From: Methanolinea sp.
GTDB taxonomy: Archaea > Halobacteriota > Methanomicrobia > Methanomicrobiales > Methanospirillaceae
Direction of reading: 5' to 3'
Length of the DNA stretch: 64,000 bases
Assembly: GCA_018262855.1 (NCBI GenBank)
Contig: JADFDO010000001.1
Coordinates: 62,001 to 126,000, forward strand
Of this stretch, positions 34,686 through 44,233 are shown one piece after another. The notes beneath the pieces are model-generated. The model was not told where the DNA came from, made no database searches, and saw only the letters and a program-made list of their open reading frames with translations. Positions within the stretch are counted from its first letter, which is position 1, and every line of letters begins with the position of its first letter. The position numbers and the translations under genes are program-made.

Positions 34686-35159
34686 TTATTTCAGGTTCAG
34701 CGATTCCCTGTAGTTTTCTAGAATCTGGATCACAAAGTTCTGATGCTCCTCCAGCGACTGCCCGTCGTCCGGTGACTGAAGATATGCCACGGCATAGAGG
34801 AGGAGGAGAGCATTGTCAAGATTCAGGGAGTCCTGATCCTCAATAAGTCCGGGCTCAAGGTTCACTGCAAGGTATTGAGTATCGGAAGGTTCGAAACCAC
34901 CCTCCGCGAAATCACTTACCTGCGCATCTTCTAACGCTATCGCCCTCTCCTGAAGTATAAGGAGAGCCCTTTTCAGAACACGCCCGGGATCATCTGAAGG
35001 AAGCCGGGCCAGTGCCTTTGAGGTATCAATCACCGTCTTTTCGTACAGTCCAAACTTGAATGACAGGACTGCGGACGCGATCTCATGGGCAGTCTCCTCA
35101 TCAATTCTCCCAAAAAAGGGAGTCATCCGGTAGATATAATCATATAGGAATTTTTCCAT
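34686..35159 (-). CDS. Acidic helical protein, function unknown
   Basis: 157 residues, mostly helical and acidic, starting MEKFLYDYIYRMTPFFGRID. The first third has EETAHEIASAVLSFKFGLYEKTVID, a TPR-like helix pair in appearance, followed by LVIQ-type helices. Start chosen at ATG 35159, with GAGG about 12 nt upstream; a longer frame enters the region upstream of the divergent gene at 35344 and is not supported. No family recognised. Confidence 0.6.
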   Translation of the reverse strand: MEKFLYDYIYRMTPFFGRIDEETAHEIASAVLSFKFGLYEKTVIDTSKALARLPSDDPGRVLKRALLILQERAIALEDAQVSDFAEGGFEPSDTQYLAVNLEPGLIEDQDSLNLDNALLLLYAVAYLQSPDDGQSLEEHQNFVIQILENYRESLNLK

Positions 35160-35312
35160 GGATTCTTCCTCACACCCTTGACAATATTCTGCATGCTGAA
35201 ATGATAATGGAACCTTACGGTTGCAGCGACAAGATACTAAAAGAATGTGGGGATTCCACCAGAAAAAGATTTCAATATCCTGCTGGCGGTATCTCATGAC
35301 GATCCCAGATGC

Positions 35313-35318
35313 TTTAAA
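35313..35318 (+). promoter_or_regulatory. TATA box of the nucleotidyltransferase gene
   Basis: TTTAAA centred 28 bp before the ATG at 35344. Confidence 0.55.
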
Positions 35319-35343
35319 CATATTGGGAATGATATTTTCAGGT

Positions 35344-36522
35344 ATGAAGGTGTGCATCATGTGCGGGGGAGAGGGGACCCGGCTCCGACCACTCACGTTT
35401 GAGCGTCCGAAACCCTGTATTCCCATTGTGAACCGCCCTTCAATAGAACACCTGGTATCCCACCTTTCCAACCTGGGATTCCGTGACATCGTGATCACCC
35501 TCGGGTACATGGGCAATGCAATCGAGGAGGCCCTCGGGGATGGATCCCTCTTTGGAGCCGGGATCACTTATGTACGCGAAAAGACAAAACTCGGAACGGC
35601 CGGATCTGTGAAAAATGCCCAGAAGTACCTCGAAGATCATGATTTCCTGGTAGTCGGAGGCGATCATGTCACTGATCTTAATCTTCTGGAATTCTACCGG
35701 GAGCATGCCCGGAACCCGGCTACGGTATCAATAGGACTCATCAGCATCGATGAACCCGGCGAATATGGCATTGCTGAGATCGATGCAGACTTCCAGATCA
35801 AGCGTTTCAAGGAGAAACCATCACCCGGGGAGATATTCTCGAACCTTGCAAGTACCGGAATCTATGTATGCCGCCCGGAAATTTTCGACTCCATTCCCCG
35901 CGGAAAAAAATATGATTTTGCACGCGACCTCTTCCCTGATCTCATGGGAAAAGGCCACATTCTCAGGGCCTGGCTCGCCCGGGGGAACTGGACTGATGTG
36001 GGAAATCCCGCATCACTCCGCCAGGCAGAGCGGTGGATGCTCCAGGATATCCCCTATACCAGCATCAGCGGGGACCTGACGATCCGGGCAGGGCAGATCC
36101 AGGGGCCGGTCCAGCTTGGCAGTTCCTTCTCCATGGGAGTAAATTCCCGGCTTATCGGGCCTGTCGCAATCGGGAAAGGGACAGCTATTGGCGACAATGT
36201 TCTGATAGGCCCTTACACGAGCATAGGGGAGAACTGCCTTGTCAAGAGCAATGCAAAGATATTCTCATCTTCGCTCTATAACCGGGTGGTCGTTGGCATG
36301 AACAGCACCGTGTCAGGGAGTATCATCGACAATGACACGATAATAGGCGATGACTGCAGCCTTGAAAATGATACCGTGGTAGGGCCGAGGGTAGTGTTCA
36401 GAAACAGGGTAGTGGTTCATTCCAGGACCAGGATATGGCCCGAAGTCGTGGTTCCGGATGGAACTGTTGTCAAGGAACACCTCCTGAATGACGACTATGA
36501 AGTCAAATGCGAAGGGTCCTAG
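35344..36522 (+). CDS. Sugar-phosphate nucleotidyltransferase with left-handed beta-helix (GlmU-like/GMPP-like)
   Basis: Predicted to transfer NMP to a sugar 1-phosphate. N-terminal Rossmann NTase domain: MCGGEGTRLRPLTFERPKP (start), VGGDHVTDLN (the metal-binding Asp) and EKP; C-terminal hexapeptide-repeat left-handed helix (residues about 250-390; GTAIGDNVLIGPYTSIGENC). Overall like mannose-1-P guanylyltransferase or bifunctional GlmU; the sequence does not settle which. About 392 residues. Precise sugar unknown; likely supplies glycans of the envelope or archaeal N-glycosylation. Its end overlaps the convergent CBS gene by 4 nt. Confidence 0.87.
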   Translation: MKVCIMCGGEGTRLRPLTFERPKPCIPIVNRPSIEHLVSHLSNLGFRDIVITLGYMGNAIEEALGDGSLFGAGITYVREKTKLGTAGSVKNAQKYLEDHDFLVVGGDHVTDLNLLEFYREHARNPATVSIGLISIDEPGEYGIAEIDADFQIKRFKEKPSPGEIFSNLASTGIYVCRPEIFDSIPRGKKYDFARDLFPDLMGKGHILRAWLARGNWTDVGNPASLRQAERWMLQDIPYTSISGDLTIRAGQIQGPVQLGSSFSMGVNSRLIGPVAIGKGTAIGDNVLIGPYTSIGENCLVKSNAKIFSSSLYNRVVVGMNSTVSGSIIDNDTIIGDDCSLENDTVVGPRVVFRNRVVVHSRTRIWPEVVVPDGTVVKEHLLNDDYEVKCEGS

Positions 36523-37304
36523 CCTTTCTTGACAATCCTGTGGGTGATGGCAACCAGAGGGTGCCGGGCGTAATCGAGAACCTGGATATCATCGAGCGAA
36601 CGGAGGTTCATAGCACGCGCGGTCCTCTCCATCCCGAGTTCAATATCCTCGTTCACTTCTATCACGTATGCATCCAGTGACCTGATGCCCATCTTTTTCG
36701 CCGCAATCGCACGGTGATGCCCGTCAACGAGAATAAGTTTCCCGGGCCTTCTCACAACGATAAGGGGTTCTGCAAGACCTTTCTTGATCTCGTACATCCT
36801 CCCTTCCAGCTCGTCTTCATATATACGAGACTGCGTGGGAAGAAGATCATCAATAGGAACGACCTCTCTCTTCAGCTCGGGCGAGATGCCGTGAAGGGTT
36901 TTGAGGGTTGTCATGAAATTAAAGACCTTCTCGGGTGAGACATGCTCTATCTGAGAGCGGATGACATCAGTATTTGAGATGATCCCGAGAAGCCTGTTCT
37001 GTTCATCGACGACAGGAAGCTTCTGGATCCCCGACCGGAATATCACTCTGGCAGCATCGTTGATGCTCATATCAGGATCCGCAACGATGAGATTCTCTGA
37101 CATGACTTCGCGGATCGAGGTGGATGGCGACTGGAAGAGAAGGTCCCTTGCGGCGATATATCCCATAACCTGCGTGCCATTCACAACGGGAAATCCGTCG
37201 TGGCCCGTCTTCTGGATCTTCTCCATGACTTCACGGATGGTCCCCTTGACGTCGACGGTGACCACATCGTAGGTCATGTAGTCCCGGACCTTCTTTTTAT
37301 CCAT
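36519..37304 (-). CDS. CBS pair plus ParB-like domain protein
   Basis: 261 residues: two CBS motifs (7-55 and about 65-118), which bind adenine nucleotides or SAM, and a C-terminal ParB/sulfiredoxin-like fold with DGHHRAIAAKKMG at about 196-208. In Thermococcus a ParB-like enzyme, SerK, phosphorylates free serine with ADP; DGHHR is the shared motif. This protein could be a regulator or a serine kinase relative; the similarity is too remote to name it. The fused CBS pair suggests control by adenylate levels. Confidence 0.75.
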   Translation of the reverse strand: MDKKKVRDYMTYDVVTVDVKGTIREVMEKIQKTGHDGFPVVNGTQVMGYIAARDLLFQSPSTSIREVMSENLIVADPDMSINDAARVIFRSGIQKLPVVDEQNRLLGIISNTDVIRSQIEHVSPEKVFNFMTTLKTLHGISPELKREVVPIDDLLPTQSRIYEDELEGRMYEIKKGLAEPLIVVRRPGKLILVDGHHRAIAAKKMGIRSLDAYVIEVNEDIELGMERTARAMNLRSLDDIQVLDYARHPLVAITHRIVKKG

Positions 37305-37357
37305 CGTATCTCATTTCAGGCTGAAAAGACTAAAAGTCATCGGCAAAAAAGGGAAAA

Positions 37358-37828
37358 TTATTCGATTTTTATGCGGCTGCCCCGATCGTCTTTGGATTTT
37401 TTCATCCTGACCTCAAGAACACCATTCTTGAAACTCGCAGCAGCCCCTTTTTCAGTGACACTGTGCGGGAGGGCAACCTGCCGTGCCATTGATCCATACA
37501 TCCGCTCCCGCACGTAGTACCCTTCCTCCTTCTCTTCTTTGTCCATCTTTCTCTCGCAGGATATCTCAACCGTGCTGGGATTCACGAGCGAGACAGAAAC
37601 ATCCTCCTTGTCAACCCCGGGCAGATCCGCGACGATCATGACCTCATCATCATGATCCCTGACATCAACCCGGAATTCACCACGAATTGCAGGAAGCATC
37701 CTGTCTGCCATCCCGCCTGGCGGAAGAAGGCGTTCCCCGACTCCCCAGAACCGGTTCTCCATCTCCGCCATCATATCCTCAAAGTCGCGCATCATCCAGG
37801 CGAATGGGTATCTCCTTCTGTATGCCAT
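37358..37828 (-). CDS. Hsp20/alpha-crystallin small heat-shock protein
   Basis: 156-residue ATP-independent chaperone: N-terminal aromatic and Met-rich arm (PFAWMMRDFEDMMAEMENRF), alpha-crystallin domain (residues about 50-145) with DLPGVDKEDVSVSL and GVLEVRMKK, and a short C-terminal RIKIE carrying the IXI motif that drives oligomer assembly. Start at ATG 37828 has AAAGGAGAT 5 nt upstream. A palindrome and a TATA box precede it. Confidence 0.94.
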   Translation of the reverse strand: MAYRRRYPFAWMMRDFEDMMAEMENRFWGVGERLLPPGGMADRMLPAIRGEFRVDVRDHDDEVMIVADLPGVDKEDVSVSLVNPSTVEISCERKMDKEEKEEGYYVRERMYGSMARQVALPHSVTEKGAAASFKNGVLEVRMKKSKDDRGSRIKIE

Positions 37829-37852
37829 TTTTAATCTCCTTTCCCCTGCCAG

Positions 37853-37864
37853 CGGCAAATGCCG
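37853..37864 (-). promoter_or_regulatory. Small palindrome in the Hsp20 leader
   Basis: CGGCA and TGCCG separated by 2 nt lie about 14 nt before the GGAGAT binding site, downstream of the expected start site. It could be an operator or a leader hairpin affecting ribosome access. Confidence 0.35.
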
Positions 37865-37894
37865 TTGGACTACCCTTTTGTTAGGGTTCAAATG

Positions 37895-37906
37895 ATATAA
37901 ATATAT
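37895..37906 (-). promoter_or_regulatory. TATA box of the Hsp20 gene
   Basis: An AT-only block (ATATAAATATAT on the plus strand) that would start transcription about 45 nt ahead of the ATG at 37828. Confidence 0.5.
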
Positions 37907-37950
37907 TCTTTGCAGAAATCCCTGCCTTTTACGATCATTCGCCTGCAACG

Positions 37951-37958
37951 TTTATTTT
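37951..37958 (+). promoter_or_regulatory. TATA box of the FKBP-like gene
   Basis: TTTATTTT centred 28 bp before the ATG at 37982; leaderless. Confidence 0.45.
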
Positions 37959-37981
37959 CCCAGGAACGAAACCAGATTAGG

Positions 37982-38680
37982 ATGAGCGCTCAGGAAAAAG
38001 GAAAGAAAAAGAAAAAGACCGCATCCACCTGGACTGCTGGAAAGATCGGGATCGTTCTCCTGTGTGTGATGTTTGCGGTAATCATGGTGGTAACCTCGCT
38101 TGGTTCAGGCTGGCTCCTCTCACTCAATCCTGCATCGAGCGGAGATAGTGTGGTTGTCGGAGTGACTTTTTACGACGGTCTCAACCGGCCGGTGCTGACA
38201 ACCAGTTCACGTACCTTCAACTCCTCATCGCAAGCCGGGAACCTTGTATGGATATGCAACCAGTTCACCATGCGAGTCAATGAAAAGAGCCAGAAGCAAC
38301 TCATCTCTGTGCCATCTTATAATTACTACTATGGGGAAGCAAAATACGGACTTTTTTCATCAGAATTGGATACGATTGCCATGAACCTCGATGGTATGAA
38401 GCAGGGCGAAAGTAAAAAGGTTCATCTCCCCTCTCTCCAGGTTAGTAATGATAATATGACAGCCGAGTTCTTTGAAAGTATCGGGGGTAATTTTACCACA
38501 GTTGCCGTCAACGATCAAATGCTCCTTGCCTTACCAGAAAATCCAACAGTTTCAATTGATAAGAATGTTACACCAGAGTATGTTATCCGTATGGCGTATG
38601 TAACTGCGAAGACAAATGATACTTTACGGTTTGACTACGCGTACCCGGTTGCAGAAATATCACTGGTCCAGGCTAGCTGA
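37982..38680 (+). CDS. Membrane-anchored extracytoplasmic protein, possibly FKBP-like
   Basis: 232 residues: a Lys-rich cytoplasmic start (SAQEKGKKKKKTAS), one transmembrane helix (about 22-50) and an extracytoplasmic domain. The segment GMKQGESKKVHLP resembles the FKBP-type motif GMKxGExR, and the domain begins with VVVGVTFYDGLNRPVLTTS, also FKBP-like. Active-site residues cannot be confirmed. Divergent from the Hsp20 gene, fitting a periplasmic folding helper, but this is inference. Confidence 0.5.
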   Translation: MSAQEKGKKKKKTASTWTAGKIGIVLLCVMFAVIMVVTSLGSGWLLSLNPASSGDSVVVGVTFYDGLNRPVLTTSSRTFNSSSQAGNLVWICNQFTMRVNEKSQKQLISVPSYNYYYGEAKYGLFSSELDTIAMNLDGMKQGESKKVHLPSLQVSNDNMTAEFFESIGGNFTTVAVNDQMLLALPENPTVSIDKNVTPEYVIRMAYVTAKTNDTLRFDYAYPVAEISLVQAS

Positions 38681-38699
38681 TCCCGGACGACCCAAGATT

Positions 38700-38706
38700 T
38701 TTTATA
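38700..38706 (+). promoter_or_regulatory. TATA box of the thioredoxin-like gene
   Basis: TTTTATA centred about 27 bp before the ATG at 38729. It may also act as the T-run end of the upstream gene. Confidence 0.45.
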
Positions 38707-38728
38707 GGACTTTTCCTTCTTTTTTTCC

Positions 38729-38995
38729 ATGGTACTGCGTATGGTGTTTTTCTTCCAGGAAGGGTGCATGGCGTGTCAAGAACAGGAACCGATTCTTTCC
38801 GAGGTGGAAAGAAATACCCATCTCACCGCCGAGAGGATCAATCCCCTCAGGGAAAGGTCAGCAATACATGAATTTCGGCTCTCGGTCACCCCGACTATCC
38901 TCATCATGAATAATGGAACCGAGGTTAAAAGATTCGAAGGCCTGGTTCACAGGGAGCAACTGGAAGAAGCTATCCGCAGGCATCAGAGCGGGTAA
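38729..38995 (+). CDS. Small thioredoxin-fold protein with CMAC active site
   Basis: 88 residues with one thioredoxin domain: FFFQEGCMACQEQEPIL carries the redox pair Cys13-Cys16, SVTPTILIMNNGTEVKRFEGL holds the cis-Pro strand. No signal peptide, so cytosolic. Its last 13 nt overlap the end of the convergent zinc-finger gene. Confidence 0.85.
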   Translation: MVLRMVFFFQEGCMACQEQEPILSEVERNTHLTAERINPLRERSAIHEFRLSVTPTILIMNNGTEVKRFEGLVHREQLEEAIRRHQSG

Positions 38996-39564
38996 GCAAA
39001 TATTCTCTTTATTTGCCGTGCCTCCACACGGGCACCCTGGTTGCGCAGGATTCCACCTTTCCTTACTTTTATCCTCGAGATCCTGATCCGGCGCTGGCCT
39101 GTCTTGTATACCTCGCCGACCACAAATGGTTCCTCTCCCGGAACGGTGATCTGGATTGACGTGGTGGTTCTGCCATCGTGGACAGCAATGCGGACAGTTA
39201 CTTCCTCCACTTTCCGCGTCCACAGCGCAGTAATATCCGTGGCAGCAGCCTTCCTGACCCGTGTGTCACCGCATTCGATGGCAGTCACTTCCACACCTAA
39301 AAATTCTTCGCCGCATTCAGCTACGAAATGATCACCGATTCGGCAGACCTCCACAGGCTCCATTTCTACAGTGCATACCTGCGAAGTCGCTTCCATGCTT
39401 ACAATGGCCCTGACAAAGACGTTTTTTTTCGTCTCCGTCGGGGATATGGGATGTACCGATCCACACACCTGGCATCGCGCAACAGGATTTCGACCCTTTC
39501 CAAGGATCTGATGCTCGGTCACTTCATCGCACACCGGGCATGCATGTTCCTCAACCCTCTCCAT
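38983..39564 (-). CDS. HVO_0476-family zinc-finger protein
   Basis: 193-residue conserved archaeal protein: N-terminal zinc ribbon with Cys9, Cys12, Cys31 and Cys34 (CPVC and CQVC), then a beta-rich domain (VRAIVSMEATSQVCTVEMEP, AVHDGRTTTSIQI). Role unknown; probably nucleic-acid associated. The ATG at 39564 has GGTGAGG 5 nt upstream; a GTG at 39573 is less likely. Confidence 0.88.
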   Translation of the reverse strand: MERVEEHACPVCDEVTEHQILGKGRNPVARCQVCGSVHPISPTETKKNVFVRAIVSMEATSQVCTVEMEPVEVCRIGDHFVAECGEEFLGVEVTAIECGDTRVRKAAATDITALWTRKVEEVTVRIAVHDGRTTTSIQITVPGEEPFVVGEVYKTGQRRIRISRIKVRKGGILRNQGARVEARQIKRIFAYPL

Positions 39565-39696
39565 CTCCCTCACCGCTCCTGTATACCATATGATTTCACC
39601 GCAATATACACTTTGACGCGGCCTTCATCCAGCCATTATTCCACTGAACGACGGGCTTCACACCGTGTGCCGTTCTCTGATGAGGATTCCCGGACC

Positions 39697-40896
39697 CTAC
39701 CAGACAAGGTAGGTGAAGACCACTGCACATACGCCTCCACAGAGAGTGGCGAGAAAATTGGTCCCGGCATTTCCGACCATGCCAGGGTTTTCCATCAACG
39801 CCCCGACAAGGCTGTCGATATTCGTACCTATGAATCCTGCCAGGACACACATTATGGCGCCGGGAATATCGATAATCCCAAGAAAGAACGAAAGGAGGGA
39901 TACGACCAGAGCACCAAGCACGGCAACTGCTTCACCGATCCATGTCACCCCGCCATTTGTGCCCGCAGGAACCCGGGCGAACGAGGTGATCATGATGGGA
40001 TCCCCTCCCGTGACCCCTATCTCGCTTGCCATGGTATCCCCCGCAGCGGTTGCAACGCTCCCGACAAAAAGTGCGAGGAACACAGGCGATGACGTCACAC
40101 CCCAGAGCACTGCTGCTGCTGCCGCGACGCTCCCGTTCGCAAATACGTTCAGGTACCCCCTGGCCCCGCCATGATCCTGCTCGACACCAATCCTCTGCTT
40201 GTACTCGTATTTGAACCGGGTACTGGCCGAACCGAGGATGAAGAATGCGAGAACTACCAGGAACCACCGGATATCCGCGAAAATGATCAGGATGATACCT
40301 ATCAGTGCTGCCGAGAGCAGCCCGCTCACATCCGCAGTCTTTGTGCGGTAGGAAAAGTACCCGAATGCAAATGCGATCGCCACTGCGACAGCAATCAGTG
40401 CCATGTCAGCATGATAGTTCAGCTCATCGATCAGGAACATGGTCATCCCGATGCCGAGGGCCTCGATCATCAGGGCATCTTCACGCTCCTTGAGAATCGC
40501 CTTCAGGAGGACCGCAACAATGATCCCGAAGAGGACGACAAGGGGTGACCAGATGTTGAGATACGCCATGACGAGCGTGCACCCCATCACTGCGGCAATG
40601 ATATAAGCAAAATATGAGTAGAAGCGATCGATGGTCTCGCGGAAAGCCAACTCGCCCATGACGAGAATGGTAAGAGTGCAACAGAAGACCAGCAGAGGGA
40701 GGATACCGATGCCATACAGGACCGCGATGGGGATGAGAGCCAGGGCAAGAAACCGGGTTCTGTTTATGAGATACAGCACCATTGAGAAGATGATCACCAT
40801 GATCGCCAGGATCCATGGAGGCTGGATATATGGTGCGATTAAGATGAAGGAGAGCATCAGGACTGCTGCAAGGCGTTCTCCCAGGCGATTCATCAT
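39697..40896 (-). CDS. DUF92/TIGR00297-family membrane protein (polyprenyl or phytyl phosphate kinase-like)
   Basis: 399 residues with about ten transmembrane helices; C-terminal DUF92 signature VTGGDPIMI and AGTNGGVTWIG. The plant homologue VTE6 is a phytyl-phosphate kinase, and archaeal members are thought to act on isoprenoid phosphates, perhaps in lipid recycling; this function is not shown for methanogens. Starts divergently from valS with 165 bp between. Confidence 0.82.
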   Translation of the reverse strand: MMNRLGERLAAVLMLSFILIAPYIQPPWILAIMVIIFSMVLYLINRTRFLALALIPIAVLYGIGILPLLVFCCTLTILVMGELAFRETIDRFYSYFAYIIAAVMGCTLVMAYLNIWSPLVVLFGIIVAVLLKAILKEREDALMIEALGIGMTMFLIDELNYHADMALIAVAVAIAFAFGYFSYRTKTADVSGLLSAALIGIILIIFADIRWFLVVLAFFILGSASTRFKYEYKQRIGVEQDHGGARGYLNVFANGSVAAAAAVLWGVTSSPVFLALFVGSVATAAGDTMASEIGVTGGDPIMITSFARVPAGTNGGVTWIGEAVAVLGALVVSLLSFFLGIIDIPGAIMCVLAGFIGTNIDSLVGALMENPGMVGNAGTNFLATLCGGVCAVVFTYLVW

Positions 40897-41030
40897 CCAT
40901 TTTTTTGTTGGTCCCTTGGGAATAAGAGCTTTTGTCAGTGGCTGGAAGTGTTGCCCAAGCCAGGACCACCCCGATTGTTGCAGGATTTCGTTGATGCCGG
41001 CCGGGACGGCATTATTTGTGTTCGATTAGG

Positions 41031-41036
41031 TATATC
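41031..41036 (+). promoter_or_regulatory. TATA box of valS
   Basis: TATATC centred about 29 bp before the ATG at 41062; leaderless. Confidence 0.45.
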
Positions 41037-41061
41037 TCCTGAAAACACCCATATGTAAAAA

Positions 41062-43656
41062 ATGTCGCCGTCTCGGGATCTCCCCAAGAATTATGATTTT
41101 TCTGAGGTGGAACGGCGCTGGCAGAGCGTCTGGCGCGATGAAGACCACTATTATGATCCGAGATCAACCAGGAAGAAATTCATCATAGACACCCCACCCC
41201 CCTATCCAACCGGGACCTTTCACATCGGGAATGCATTCAACTGGTGCTACATCGATTTTATCGCCCGGTACCGGAGGATGTCGGGCTGCAACGTGATGTT
41301 CCCCCAGGGCTGGGACTGCCATGGATTGCCGACAGAAGTGAAAGTGGAAGAGATCCACGGCATCACCAAGAACGATGTTCCCCGCGAAGAGTTCAGGAAG
41401 ATGTGCAGGGAGCTTACGCTTGCGAACATCGAGAAGATGCGAAAGACCCTGCGACGCATGGCATTCTCTGTCGACTGGAGCCACGAATACATCACCATGC
41501 TCCCGGCCTATTATTCCAAGACCCAGCTCTCCTTTTTGAAAATGCTCGCAAAGGGATATATCTACCAGAGCGAACACCCGGTAAACTTCTGCACCCGCTG
41601 CGAGACGGCCATCGCATTCGCAGAAGTCGCATATGAACCACGGGACACCACGCTCAACTATTTTGATTTTGACGGGCTTGAGATCGCAACAACGAGGCCC
41701 GAGCTCCTGGCCGCCTGCGTTGCAGTGGCAGTGCATCCGGACGACGAACGGTACAGGAACCTCGAGAGAAAGACACTCAAAGTCCCGCTCTTCGGGCATG
41801 AGGTTCCCGTGATTGCCGATCGGGCGGTCGACCCGGAATTCGGGTCCGGTGCGGTGATGATATGCACGTTCGGTGACAAGCAGGATGTACACTGGTGGAA
41901 ACAGCACAACCTCGATCTGCGGAAAGCCATCGATCGCCAGGGCCGGATGACTTCCATCGCCATGAAGTATGCCGGGATGAAGTCATCCGACTGTAGGAAA
42001 GCAGTACTCGAGGATATGAGACGTGAGCAGATCCTCACACGCCAGGAAGCCCTTGAACAGCGTGTAGGCACCTGCTGGCGCTGCAAGACGCCCATCGAGA
42101 TCATGAGCGAGCGGCAGTGGTTCGTGAAAATAGATCCTGCAGCGATCATGGATGCAGCGAGGGAGATCTCCTGGAACCCCGAGCATATGTTCCTCAGGAT
42201 GGAGAACTGGGTGGAGCAGATGGAATGGGACTGGTGCATATCGAGGCAGCGGATCTTTGCCACGCCGATTCCGGTCTGGTTCTGCAAATCCTGCGGAGAG
42301 ATGATGGTGCCCGAAGAGGGTGAACTTCCCATCGATCCCACGAGGGACCTCCCCTCCCGCCCATGCTTGAAGTGCGGGTCCCGGGAGTTTTCCGGGGAAG
42401 AGGATGTTCTCGATACCTGGATGGATTCATCTATCTCTGTCCTGAACGTCACAGGATGGGACGGTTCATCCAGGTCGCCGCTTTTCCCCGCGGAACTGCG
42501 GCCACAGGGTCATGATATCATCCGCACGTGGGCGTTCTATTCCATCCTCAGGTCTGTAGCACTTACCGGTTTAAAACCATGGGACCAGATCCTCATCAAC
42601 GGGATGGTGCTCGGGGAAGACGGCTACAAGATGAGCAAGAGCCGTGGCAATGTCATATCCCCGGAAGACATCACCGAAAAATACGGTGCGGATGCACTGA
42701 GGCAATGGGCAGCGCTGGGAGCGGCAACTGGTTCGGACATCATGTTCAACTGGAACGATGTTATCGCTGCTTCGCGTTTCCAGACAAAACTCTGGAACAT
42801 CGCCCGTTTTATCCACATGCAACTCGATCGGCAGGCCTTTGATACCGATGCCCCGGTGAACGCACTTGCCGACCGCTGGCTGCTCGCCCGGCTCGATGAT
42901 ACCGTTCGTGACGTGACGGCAGCCATGGAAGCGTGCCAGTTTGACAAGGCACTCAAGCTGATCCGTGAATATGCGTGGGATATTCTCGCCGATAATTACA
43001 TAGAGCTCGTCAAAGGAAGGCTCTATGCACGGGACACCACCCGGGACGGCGCCTGCCGGGTCCTGCAGACCGTGCTCGATACCCTCTGCCGCCTGATTGC
43101 ACCGTTCACTCCCTATTTCGCTGAGGAGTGTTATTCCTACCTTGGCAGGGGAAGCGTCCACGCCTGTTCCTGGCCTGCTTCCGGACAGGAAGACCTAAAA
43201 GTGCGGGAACAGGGTGATCTCCTCGTGAAGATCGTCTCGGAGCTGCGCCGGTACAAGCATGAAAAAGGCCTCGCGCTCAACGCTCCGATGGGAAGGGTCG
43301 CTGTCTTCTCCTCACCTATCACCGATGATGCCGGAGACGCATCGAGGGCTCTCAATACCAAGGTCGACTGGTCCGGAGAACCGCCACGGCTCGAGAAGGT
43401 CCCGGGAGAACTCCAGTTCAACATGGCGGTGATCGGTCCGCTGCTTCGGAAAGACGCCGGCCCGTTCATGAAAGCCGCCCGTGCCCTGCCCCATGAACTC
43501 CAGGAAAAACCCCCGGTGGTTCTTGATATTGGTGGCAGGGAGATTCCTGTTCCTGCTGGTGCATTCTCCCTCAAGTACACCTACCTCGAGGCAGGTGAGC
43601 AGGTCGATGTTCTCAACGTCGGCGACGTGATCGTGACGATTCACACCAATCCCTGA
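41062..43656 (+). CDS. valS: Valyl-tRNA synthetase
   Basis: Class Ia synthetase that charges tRNA-Val and edits Thr-tRNA. 864 residues: HIGH motif as [13 protein letters not shown] (residues about 52-64), CP1 editing insertion with [27 protein letters not shown] as YKMSKSRGN, anticodon-binding helices. The C-terminal coiled-coil arm of bacterial ValRS is absent, as usual in archaea. The last 44 nt overlap the end of the convergent tmk. Confidence 0.96.
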   Translation: MSPSRDLPKNYDFSEVERRWQSVWRDEDHYYDPRSTRKKFIIDTPPPYPTGTFHIGNAFNWCYIDFIARYRRMSGCNVMFPQGWDCHGLPTEVKVEEIHGITKNDVPREEFRKMCRELTLANIEKMRKTLRRMAFSVDWSHEYITMLPAYYSKTQLSFLKMLAKGYIYQSEHPVNFCTRCETAIAFAEVAYEPRDTTLNYFDFDGLEIATTRPELLAACVAVAVHPDDERYRNLERKTLKVPLFGHEVPVIADRAVDPEFGSGAVMICTFGDKQDVHWWKQHNLDLRKAIDRQGRMTSIAMKYAGMKSSDCRKAVLEDMRREQILTRQEALEQRVGTCWRCKTPIEIMSERQWFVKIDPAAIMDAAREISWNPEHMFLRMENWVEQMEWDWCISRQRIFATPIPVWFCKSCGEMMVPEEGELPIDPTRDLPSRPCLKCGSREFSGEEDVLDTWMDSSISVLNVTGWDGSSRSPLFPAELRPQGHDIIRTWAFYSILRSVALTGLKPWDQILINGMVLGEDGYKMSKSRGNVISPEDITEKYGADALRQWAALGAATGSDIMFNWNDVIAASRFQTKLWNIARFIHMQLDRQAFDTDAPVNALADRWLLARLDDTVRDVTAAMEACQFDKALKLIREYAWDILADNYIELVKGRLYARDTTRDGACRVLQTVLDTLCRLIAPFTPYFAEECYSYLGRGSVHACSWPASGQEDLKVREQGDLLVKIVSELRRYKHEKGLALNAPMGRVAVFSSPITDDAGDASRALNTKVDWSGEPPRLEKVPGELQFNMAVIGPLLRKDAGPFMKAARALPHELQEKPPVVLDIGGREIPVPAGAFSLKYTYLEAGEQVDVLNVGDVIVTIHTNP

Positions 43657-44233
43657 TAACCCGTTCCGCGAGGGAGGCCATCTCCTCTTTTCCAAGCTCT
43701 CCATCAACCACCAGGAAACGGGAAGGGTCTTCCGTCGCAAGGTGCAGGTAGTGCTCCTGGACTTTTTCAAGGAGGGAAGACTCCTCGAAATGCTCCTTCC
43801 CTCCAATCTCCTTCTTCCGGGAGAGTGCAACCTCAACAGGGAGCACGATCAGAATGGTATGGTCAGGTGGAATCGTCCACCCATCATGTACCATGCGGAG
43901 CCAGGCGAGCGGATCGGGAAGGATCCCCTCAAGGGTTGCCCACTGGTATGCATACCTGCTGTCGGTGTAACGGTCCGAGATAACTGGAACTCCTCTCGCG
44001 AGCGAAGGACGGATTACAGATTCAATATGGGCGGCATGATCAGCAGTGAAGAGAAGCGCTTCGGTGATGGGATCGACCTCCTCGGCAATCGCCCTTCTCA
44101 CCTGTGCCCCGATCCAGGTCGCTCCGGGTTCCCGCGTAAAGACGGTGCCGGTATCAGAGAGGGAATTCTGCAGTGAAGTAAAAAGTGTGCTCTTTCCACA
44201 GCCGTCAATCCCCTCAAGGGTGATTAAGACCAT
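43613..44233 (-). CDS. tmk: Thymidylate kinase
   Basis: Phosphorylates dTMP to dTDP. 206 residues: P-loop [10 protein letters not shown] at 8-17, DR(Y/H) motif in [12 protein letters not shown], and a basic C-terminal tail (SSRSRRRR). LID region [18 protein letters not shown] is archaeal. The start ATG overlaps the HisA-like gene upstream by 10 nt (same strand), and its 3' end overlaps valS. Confidence 0.94.
   Translation of the reverse strand: MVLITLEGIDGCGKSTLFTSLQNSLSDTGTVFTREPGATWIGAQVRRAIAEEVDPITEALLFTADHAAHIESVIRPSLARGVPVISDRYTDSRYAYQWATLEGILPDPLAWLRMVHDGWTIPPDHTILIVLPVEVALSRKKEIGGKEHFEESSLLEKVQEHYLHLATEDPSRFLVVDGELGKEEMASLAERVIRDWCESSRSRRRR

Noticed and set aside
39328-40092. Plus-strand ORF of 254 codons
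   Set aside because: Antisense to the zinc-finger and DUF92 genes; composition unlike a real protein.
41164-41907. Minus-strand ORF of 247 codons
   Set aside because: Antisense to valS HIGH and editing regions.
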